Source of the DNA: Phymatolithon calcareum
Lineage: Eukaryota > Rhodophyta > Florideophyceae > Hapalidiales
Length of the DNA stretch: 64,000 bases
Direction of reading: 5' to 3'
Assembly (NCBI GenBank): GCA_977006965.1
Contig: OZ345356.1
Coordinates: 2,976,001 to 3,040,000, forward strand
Positions 56,029 through 64,000 of the stretch are shown piece after piece. The notes below the pieces were generated by a model. That model was given only the letters and a program-made list of their open reading frames with translations. It did not search any database and was not told the DNA's origin. The translations under genes and the position numbers were made by a program. Numbering within the stretch: position 1 is the first letter of the stretch; each line of letters opens with the position of its first letter.

Positions 56029-57432
56029 ATGGCGAGGACATATCAGACAGCAGCTAAGTCCACCGGCGGAAAGGCGCCGAGGAAGCAGCTCGGAGCGAAA
56101 GCAGCTCGGGAGAGAATCGATATCCCACAAGGATCTGAGATCAGAACAATGCACTGGGATTCCGCCAAGCAGCTTTTTAAAGTTGAGCTGAGCTCTCTTC
56201 CTGGAAAAGCAAAGGAAATCAACCATGCGGAAGCTGTCCGGCTTCTCCCCAAGATCGCGACGGACTACTGCCTCAACCGTCCAATGAAAAGGCTGCAGCC
56301 CGGGCTCGTGGAGCGCTGGGGGATGTACGAAGCGGAGGTGGTGCTCAATGGGAAAACGTTGGAAGATGCAGAAGAGGAACGAAGTGTACATTTCATGGAC
56401 ATTCCTGAAGAAGTCATGCAGGAGGCACTGGACAATGTGGACGCTGTGACCGATCTTCAGTTATCGCAGGACACTCTCATTCAAGTTTCTGACCCCAGTC
56501 GTTCCGTCGTCCTCAAGTTCATCCTGCTTGGAGACGGCGAAGGAGAATTTGAAGAAGGCGTGTACTACGGAACTTCTCATGATTCCGGAGACGACGGATG
56601 GTACCCAATCGTGTTCGCAATTATGTTCAATGCACTGATTGATGAAAACTCCAATATGCCGCTCCCTGAAGTGGTTCCAACTGCGAATCAGTTGAGAAAG
56701 ACTCGCAGCGAGCGCTGGAAGGAGCGTATCGAAGATCATCCTGCAGGTGGTGTGAGCTTTAAAATTAAGGCCGAGCCAAGGTTCCTTCTTCTTGATAGAC
56801 TTGATACGATGGCATTGGAAAGGCCGGGCGTGAAAATTCTCGTCGATCGTCCAGGCTCTCGATTCCACAGTAGTGATGCACACTATTACTACAAGAACGA
56901 TGCGAAACCGATGCTGGCTGGAAGCACATCGAATGAATGTGTTCAAGTGTCTCTTGCTAATGCTCTTGACCGCCTTGAGGACTCTGAAACTGCAATGGGT
57001 GTTCTCTATCTCCAAGATCACCTCTACGTTCGAAATCTTCGTGATGTTTCGTCTTGGGTGCACAACAACCTTCCGACGTATCGGCTAGACCATCAGATGG
57101 ACGATGAAGAGTTCAGTTTTGACTCTATGATGAAGTCTGGCTATGGAATCTGGCTTGTCAACTTGATTGGGTCAAATCGCATCAATCATGTTGTTGCTGT
57201 CGACATGGAGGCAAAGGAAATTTTAGACGGTGTCGAAGATTATCCGATGGAATTGAGCACTGATGCAATTAGCGCTTGCGTCGGTGATGGCTCGGAGATA
57301 CAGAGTATTCACGTACGCCGCCTTCACCACAAGCTTGAAGGACGTAAGAGAAACCGTTCAAAGCCTCGCTCTCGCAAGAAGAAGAAGAGTGGCGAGTCCA
57401 CAATTTATTCCACGGCTCCAAATTGGGACTGA
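56029..57432 (+). CDS. Histone H3-tail fusion protein with candidate cysteine peptidase domain
   Basis: 467 codons from ATG 56,029 (an upstream in-frame GTG is not needed) to TGA, no lesions. Residues 2-27 mimic the H3 N-terminus: ARTYQTAAKSTGGKAPRKQL then GAKAAR, 22 of 26 identical to H3 residues 1-26; differences are K4Y, R8A, A21G, T22A, and K27 is E. After that there is no histone fold. Residues about 30-290 are acidic and unrecognised (IPEEVMQEALDNVDAVTDLQ). Residues about 300-405 resemble a papain-like peptidase core: NECVQVSLANAL (C304), NRINHVVAVDME (H387), EILDGVED (D400). The tail 437-455 is strongly basic (RKRNRSKPRSRKKKK), nuclear-localisation-like. The 5' cassette shared with recombinase remnants suggests element origin. 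Tail similarity is directly seen; peptidase is inference. Confidence 0.85.
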   Translation: MARTYQTAAKSTGGKAPRKQLGAKAARERIDIPQGSEIRTMHWDSAKQLFKVELSSLPGKAKEINHAEAVRLLPKIATDYCLNRPMKRLQPGLVERWGMYEAEVVLNGKTLEDAEEERSVHFMDIPEEVMQEALDNVDAVTDLQLSQDTLIQVSDPSRSVVLKFILLGDGEGEFEEGVYYGTSHDSGDDGWYPIVFAIMFNALIDENSNMPLPEVVPTANQLRKTRSERWKERIEDHPAGGVSFKIKAEPRFLLLDRLDTMALERPGVKILVDRPGSRFHSSDAHYYYKNDAKPMLAGSTSNECVQVSLANALDRLEDSETAMGVLYLQDHLYVRNLRDVSSWVHNNLPTYRLDHQMDDEEFSFDSMMKSGYGIWLVNLIGSNRINHVVAVDMEAKEILDGVEDYPMELSTDAISACVGDGSEIQSIHVRRLHHKLEGRKRNRSKPRSRKKKKSGESTIYSTAPNWD

Positions 57433-57639
57433 GGGCTGCGAAATACGATTAGATATGCATGTGATTGATTCACGCTTTACAATACCCCCTTAGCTCTGTT
57501 TACCATCAAAGTGAGCCACTTGCTGAGGCTCACTACTCATTAGCACGTCTTTCTCTGGAACGGACATATTTGAATATGCATTGTGATAAAAACTTGTTGA
57601 AAAAGCCCATGGCCTGACAAAAAGTCGTGTCTTCTCTAC
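57433..57639. other. 3' flank of the H3-tail gene
   Basis: No gene recognised. A clear right boundary of the element that may carry the H3-tail gene was not found; the next recognisable sequence is the gene X-like remnant. Confidence 0.4.
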
Positions 57640-57850
57640 CGCCGAACTTCACCTTCACGCCGGTACCATCACTCACCACCTGCCAACCCCTGTGGAGCAC
57701 CACATCCTCTGTCCAAGCAACGCTTCCCTCTCCTCCTTCACACTAACAAGCCGTCTGAAATTGTACAGCTTAAACGAAAGCTTATCCTCCACAAACCGAA
57801 CACTTTTCGTTTGTCGCGTCTCCTTCTCCGCAATCGCAAAGGCGTCCAGG
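57640..57850 (-). pseudogene. Gene X N-terminal remnant
   Basis: The minus strand encodes DAFAIAEKETRQTKSVRFVE and KLYNFRRLVSVKEEREALLG. The first block matches AFAIAEKEARKTKSV at 46.5 kb. As at 46.5 kb, it abuts repeat family B head to head. Confidence 0.55.
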
Positions 57851-58362
57851 TTTGGTTTCAGTTTACTATACTGCGTTTGGGAAAAGAACCTTGCTGGGAA
57901 CATTGCCGTCATATCTACGGGATTGGAAATATTTTTCAAAGAGAAAGATTTTTGTTGCAAGTCTTTTGAGTGGCGCTGTAGCTATTTGTGACTTAGTAGT
58001 GGACACCGAAAAAAAAGTCGCAATGGTGGAATATTGACTGCTTCCAAGTTGATAATCAAGTGATTCGATGGGGCTCGCAGACTTCTGAAAGCACTACTAT
58101 ACTGCACATTAATCGCACACAGGCCTCTTACAGTCCTGCACCTTTTCATTTACTCCCTTTCTCCATCGCCCACGTTCAACTATGCTGCATATGCAATGTC
58201 CCCATAGCAATCCTGCAGTTGTAGTCTGCTACGTATGCAGCTTGCAGACTTTCCGCTCAGTTAAGCCAAAGACACTACTGCGCATTTTCAGGAAACGATA
58301 CATTGCCACAGGGTGTCATGTCAACAGTCTCATTGACAAAGGAGCTTCCTTACACTCGTACT
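57845..58362 (+). repeat. Repeat family B, copy 3
   Basis: Matches 7,105-7,640 and the inverse of 46,130-46,510. It ends within GAGCTTCCTTACACTCGTAC and joins U sequence at about 58,365. Confidence 0.6.
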
Positions 58363-58364
58363 TT

Positions 58365-60802
58365 TTCGTACAAAGCAAAGCAAATTCACGCATGCGGGCG
58401 AACGCTAAGTTGTGCCTTCAACTGCTTCGTGCGATTAAGGGGACAATCAGTATGGTTGGAGTGTATTTAAATAATAGACAGTCGCAGCTACAAAGTTTTT
58501 AGGCATGTCAGTCACGGTTCAGTGACAAGTCCTGTTAAACCTCCACAGAGTGGCTATGCTCGATGCCGAAGGTCTACTGGTGTGTACAGTACAGCGCGCA
58601 TACTGGGGACATCATATAAATTTAAAAGGTTCTTGTGTCGTACACACATGTCGTGCTTAGTGTGTCCCCAGGCGCTGTCTTTTTCCGTTTTCTAAACTCT
58701 TTCAAGTACTGGCGATCATTGCTGCAGTTGTCGATCTGAAGAAGCAAATGGAAAATGAGCCAAAAGTTAGCACGCGAGGCTACTTCAACGGGATCAAGAG
58801 TGTCGATTTTCTTACCGCGTTGATAGTTTCGATGAAGTTGCTGTCCTTATTGAACCGATTAGTATAAATTTTGCGTCTCGTCGTGTGCATATGGAGGAAG
58901 CTAACGAAGACGTTAATCTCGCCTTTCCATGTCGATGTGCAATTCGACGGGCATGTAGACATGTACTCAAACCCGTTTCTTACCTGGCGACCAAACAAAC
59001 TTCCACCTGTATCACCCAAGAATAACATTCCTGCTTGTGTGGGCCTTGGTTCCCCCAAATACAGTTTCGCGCCCCAAATATCAACTGCACCTGGTTTGAT
59101 TTCGCCTGTTCTTTTCGTGCAGTGTGCAAAATCGACCCATTGTGAAAGAGCATCTTACCCTTCCGCAATCCCGCCATCACTATCCAAAATAGAGTCACAT
59201 CTCGGGGAAGTTGGCCGTCGATTTTCTCCATATGCAGAGATGTCATCAGCAATCGAATCACCGTCAAGAAAGCGGAAGACGTCTTCGAAGGATGACGTAA
59301 TTGAAGAAAGTAATTCTTTTCTCTGCATCGATTCCTTGCACTACGCCCGGTTCCTGGTAAGCAGGTAGGCGAAACAGTTCAGCGCGGCGGGAAAGCGGGA
59401 GAAGTAGCGCGGAGCAGCGACAGGCGGACTATGCGGCACAGAGAGGGCGGTGGCGGCGGCAGAGCGGCGAACTAGAGGGGCAAATAGCGCTTGTCGGTGG
59501 GCAGGCGTAAGGAGACAGCGTGTTCAGTGGTGTGGGGCAACGGCTTATTGTGGTCGGCGACGGCGGTGTCCGTGGCGTGAAGCAGCTGCGTACTGTGGAC
59601 AACGAGGCCGATGTCGGCGCCTAGCAGTGGCTTGTATTGTAGATTCCACGTGTCAAACCGCCAACCGGACTTGCAGCCAGGACCAGCCTTGGTCAGTTGG
59701 TCCGGGAGGCCCGGGAGGTTCGAAAGGCGCTACATTTTTGTGGACAATTAAGGTTCACTTTTCCGATTGCCGAACTGTTCAGTAATTTAATGTAACGGGA
59801 CACTGTCGTTGAGAACTGAGTATCATATCATACATATATGGGAAGAAGAAGAAAGGTAGACTGTCACTTAAAAGCTACCAACGCATCTGCTGACGCTTGG
59901 GGCAACTTTTTCCTTGTGCCAAGAGGTTATGACTGGATTCTGTCTATGGAAGAGTTTCTTTTTTGTTGGTGTAGCACAAAAACACACCTCTGGTCGCCAG
60001 GTGGCGAGTTTAGATATTACAGGAAAAAAGAACAGGGACCCCCGTCAACATGATTCGGAGCTGAGGTCGCATAGGGAGGGACAGCGTGTTTGTAAAGTTG
60101 AGCTTCATGCATAACAACGCTCGCTCACCGCATTTGCCTGCTCTCGTTTCTGCGTAGCTTCTCGACTTTCTGTCCACAGAACCCGTGCCCCAACATCCAG
60201 CCACGTGACCTAGACATGTCAATTTTTACAAGTTTACATCTTGCGTAGCACACTCTACTTGCAGTACTTCTCCTGCCACGCAACATCCGTTTTCGACAAC
60301 CTCCCTCCGCACCTCGCGGAACTCCGCCCGGTAGAACGATACCTGCACCGTCTCGTCCTGCACAACGCACATCCATCTCGCAACATTCCTAATCTCCCCC
60401 ACTCACGTTAATAATATCCGACTTGCGCTTCGTGCGCAACTTCGAGTTTGCTGCCGTGACGCAATCAGAGTGACGCTTCATTTTCCTCAATTACTTGCAC
60501 GGGTCATGTCGCGCAAGTTGCGCCACAGCGGCGCACACAGCCGCAACACATCATTCACGCGCCCAATTCACCGGCGCACCCATTCGTAGAATACCTTGTC
60601 AGCGGCCTCAGCGTGCGCTCATCAGCGCCCGCCCATCAGCATCGTAAACAGACTTCCATGGCGAAGATATGACGTCGTTTCCCATTAGTGCGCTCCAGGT
60701 CGCTATTACCATCACGTAGGCAACAAACGAGAACCAGTAATTCCCCGTTAAATTCTTGAAGAACTCCGTACCGGCCATCGCTTGTGGTGTTGACGAGCCT
60801 GC
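58365..60802 (+). repeat. U copy 4 (distal half, direct)
   Basis: Corresponds to 24,165-26,590 of copy 1, including the uninterrupted TTAA at 59,745-59,748, which is an empty site for the 9.5-kb transposon. 58,410-58,805 and 60,803-61,200 form palindrome P3 around a 2-kb centre. Confidence 0.8.
58780..59351 (-). pseudogene. Chimeric family B/DBH ORF, copy with internal stop
   Basis: Same fusion as 37,961-38,509, but a TAA interrupts the acidic N-terminal part where the intact copy reads EGEDALS (near 59,157). The DBH part, including HMHTTRRK, remains open from 59,058 down to 58,780. Confidence 0.6.
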
Positions 60803-63800
60803 GCAAAAATCGACACTCTTGATCCCGTTGAAGTAGCCTCGCGTGCTAACTTTTGGCTCATTTTCCATTTGTTCCTTCCGACCGACAACTGCAGCAATGA
60901 TCGCCAGTACTTGAAAGAGTTTAGAAAACGGAAAAAGACATCGCCTGGGGACACACTAAGCACGACATGTGTGTACGACACAAGAACCTTTTAAATTTAT
61001 ATGACGTCCCCAGTATGCGCGCTGTACTGTACACACCAGTAGACCTTCGGCATCGAGCATAGCCACTCTGTGGAGGTTTAACTGGACTCGTCACTGAACC
61101 GTGACTGACATGCCTAAAAACTTTGTAGCTGCGACTGTCTATTATTTACAATACACTGCAACCATACTGATTGTCCCCTTAATCGCACGAAGCAGTTGAA
61201 GGCACAACTGCAACAGGTGCGGAGTGAGATGGTGCGATTTTGTGGTGTGGAGGTGAAGAAGAAGCACTTTTCTAGACGAGAAACCAAGTGTCTTCGAAGG
61301 TACCGCGAAAAACGAGTACGCGACGCACGCAGACAAGAGTTGAAGTGAAAATTACCAAAGCATCTGCTAAAACGCTGATCAGCGTCTCAAGCACTAAGTA
61401 TTCGTAGCTGTGGGGTATTTCAGACAGAATTTCTTATGGCTGGTGCGACCCGTTTCGGCGGTCTACCGAAACTCCCCATTTATTCCCGTAGAGCGCACCA
61501 AGAGGGACAATATTCCACTCCTTGTGAAAATTGCTTAGTACTAGACACCTCACCACGATGGCATTCGAAGAAAAACACATGTGCAACAAACTGCCTGTTC
61601 CTCGGTCAGGAGCCTTTAGTGTATCTTTGGGTGCCAGGTTTTTGACTACCTAGGCTGGATCAGAGTTTCTGCAAGGGCTCGCATCCAAAGTCCTATTCTT
61701 AAGAGTAGAGTTTATCTTTTGGCCTTCCAAGACGATATCCTCTGGGACACCTGTCGCCGCATTGGGCGGTGAACTCCATGAGAATAACTGTAGCTACAAG
61801 AGGAAAATTCCATAGGATTTCCTCTTGGTCATAGCTTTGCAGCTCCTTACAATCTATTCCCGTTAGTTCATGATCAAACTAGAATGGCGTGAATGGGGTT
61901 TAATTAATATGATCTCGCACAGTTGTGGTCGAGCTCGCTCCCTTCTTTTCTGGTTGAGAGTATGGAAAGCGATAGTATAGCTAATATATTTCAACGTAAG
62001 GGTAGGGTATGTGGCGCGGTGATTTTCGAATGTTGGATAGGTGGTTAATTCGCCTTCTCCCCCTGCGCCGCTGACGCGATGATCTTACTTGGAAAATTCC
62101 TCGTTGTTTGTGGCTGCAAAAAGTGAAAAACTTGCACCTGAAGAGGACAAGGTGTTTAGACGTCGGACGAAACAATAATTCGGAAAGACTAGAAGCACGA
62201 GATAGCAGGGACAATCCTCCTCGATTACTCAAAGCCTGGTTTCTTGCAAGCAGCATGCCCAAGCGACACTAACCATGCGCACGCGATTGTGATGCAGTCG
62301 AATTGGTACCGTTTTCCAGCTGAAAATGATCGGCATGTAAAGCACGCCATCGCCTTCGCAAGAAAAGGAGTGCCCGATAAGAAGAAAAGTGAGTAGCTAT
62401 CATGGAGGCTGTGGAGACATGGACAAGATGTACGGAGGTTAGAACGCTATTTTCCGCTCTCGAGAGACAGAGATTCCACGCCCGCATCCCGTTATTCGCT
62501 GTCGCTCTCAATGCCGTGTACCACCTATCGCAGTTCCATGGCATGTGCCAATCCACAGCAGCCACCTTCTGAAAAGCAAATAGACGAATGTACCGGAGCG
62601 CTAAACACATCGCCACACAAAGCGCATCACGCTGTCGTGTTCGACACACAGGCCCGGATAGAAGCTATTGCGCGAACGTGTGCGTCAGCACTCTGTACTG
62701 GGAACTTATCACTTTCAAGACGCCCGCCGTGCGGTCTGGGACAAATCTGGCCTGGTTTGTGAGATTGGGAGGTGGAGGGAATCGTGGCGGATTGATGACG
62801 AATGGCTTGCATGACATGGCTGGTCCTGCGCGGACGATGCGCTTGGCTTTCCTCAATAGGTTTCTGCACGGGAAGGTTAGCTCCTGGTTTTTGAGATGAT
62901 TCTACAACTCTGCGATGCAATTCTACGTACTGTAATGAAAAAAAGGGGAGGCGCGCAACTGTATCATACAGATGAGTCGCTTCCCGGGGTTCATTGAGGG
63001 CGCGAATCACATGGCTGTTTCCTCGACAAACATGGCAACGACGGCCTCGTTCACCAATAATTATTGGCCTCCGAAGATGTGGGCATACTTTAAGTGGAGA
63101 AGCCACGATTGCTCCCTTCGCTTCAGAACCGCCAAGTTTATCAACACTCCGGGATCGACCGTTTCGTCCATCAGGGAATGTGGATCTGTGTAGCCGAGAT
63201 TGGTGTTGTCGCTCTTCATGTACGAGCTGGGTGTGTGCTTCGTTGATAAGCTCTCGTTTGGCGATTCTTAATTCGTCACTGTTTCGCGTTTTGGTGACCT
63301 TGGTTAATTTTTATTTGGGATCATGACGAGCAAGTGTGACGCGTGCACCAACTCTTTTGAGCAGTGTCAGTGGATTGTTTAATTTTCTATCTGCCCATGG
63401 CAATTGCACACCACAGCCGTGACATTTGCAGAGCCGTCCACAAGCAGTCAGGTCGTGCGGGTGAGTTTACAAGTTGCAAAGTGTGGCCAGTTCGTCGAGC
63501 AACGTGCCCTGCCCGAAATGCAAATCCCGAGCCGTTCGAAGATTTTGGTCGTTGGTGGACTGCTCCAGCGCGACAAAAGAATGCGTATCATCCAAAATAA
63601 GATTGTTGAAGATCTTCGCGACGACAGCCGATTTGATCGTCGAGAGCAATTGCAAAACACTGCGCTTGCGCTCCAATAGGACCGTGCCAATGTCAAGTCG
63701 CTTCTTGACGTACAGGGTGCCGAAATTTTACCCGCGACTCGCGCATACTCGCCTCTCTCACCATATTCAATTACCGCTGAGACAAGATTTTACTCCCGCA

Positions 63801-64000
63801 TTGTGTTGTCTTTAACCGTGGCGTCATGTCACAAATCTGGCGCGCGCGCATGGTGAAAAGCTCCAGGCGTGTTTCATGGTCTTTCCCATCAAGCAGTGTG
63901 GGCGATTTTCTGGATGGCAGTGACGGTAGGTGATTCGAGCGGGGGTTTGAACTTGCGGGGAGCGAGAAGTAAGATGGCTGTGAATAATGCGGGGCTATCG
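60803..64000 (-). repeat. U copy 5 (inverted), truncated by the window edge
   Basis: Inverted U from the DBH-adjacent segment to near the tandem array. About 316 bp present in the other copies are missing at about 62,659, joined at GGAT. It also has several private substitutions (61,440-61,620), making it the most diverged copy. Confidence 0.82.

Noticed and set aside
56029-56110. A true histone H3 gene or H3 pseudogene
   Set aside because: Similarity stops at the end of the tail; no histone-fold residues follow and the frame continues intact for over 430 codons of unrelated protein.
29530-57432. Giant-virus or bacterial insertion
   Set aside because: Introns, chromovirus, LINEs and a TTAA transposon are eukaryotic; no viral core genes or bacterial operon structure were seen.
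59450-59785. Cys/Arg-rich open frame in the GC-rich block of U (also 37,839-37,495)
   Set aside because: GC-rich repetitive sequence is open in several frames; the copies do not preserve one frame.

Overview
This window is eukaryotic nuclear DNA dominated by mobile elements. The evidence is spliceosomal-type introns (87-88 bp with GT/AG ends), a Ty3/gypsy chromovirus, LINE reverse-transcriptase fragments, a TTAA-targeting DNA transposon, and a captured copper monooxygenase with a DOMON domain. Intron-poor coding and element-packed sequence would fit a macroalga, possibly a red alga, but no single-copy marker gene is present, so the lineage is only a guess. I found no rRNA, tRNA, CRISPR array or bacterial operon.

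Layout. 1-20.3 kb is a graveyard of different families: a deleted chromovirus (1.1-2.8 kb), three copies of an unnamed repeat family (2.8-6.8 kb), LINE remnants (3.5, 8.5-11.3 kb), a Psq-type HTH ORF (11.4-11.7 kb), a small zinc-finger gene split by an in-frame TAG (15.8-16.3 kb), and three copies of a 5' cassette, one next to the C-terminal part of a tyrosine recombinase (17.5-17.9 kb). From 20.4 kb to the end the window is built from copies of one composite repeat, here called U, alternating in orientation and forming three palindromes: P1 (arms 20.4-26.4 and 27.1-43.4 kb), P2 (38.7-45.8 and 47.5-55.4 kb, almost identical) and P3 (58.4-58.8 and 60.8-61.2 kb, then a further inverted U running off the edge).

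The right arm of P1 is interrupted by a complete 9.5-kb DNA transposon (28,036-37,537). Its boundaries follow from matching terminal inverted repeats, a TTAA target duplication, and two empty sites elsewhere in this window. It has an apparently intact, probably two-exon Mutator/Kolobok-type transposase on + and an intact RecQ-like helicase on -, converging on a decayed middle region. A 0.9-kb TA-flanked element sits nested inside its right terminal repeat.

The second standout is an intact 467-codon gene at 56,029-57,432. Its first 26 residues after Met copy the histone H3 tail (22 of 26 identical; K4 is Y and R8 is A, while K9, S10, K14, K18, K23 and R26 are kept). They are fused to an unrelated body with a candidate Cys-His-Asp peptidase and a basic C-terminus. 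Its 5' region is the same cassette found beside the recombinase remnant at 14-18 kb, so it may be encoded by a mobile element.

Other themes are capture and chimerism. Pieces of a dopamine-beta-hydroxylase-like gene were duplicated with U, and one piece was fused to another element's ORF to make an intact chimeric frame. A Sel1-repeat gene (X) is carried in both P2 arms, and a related remnant lies inside the TTAA transposon.
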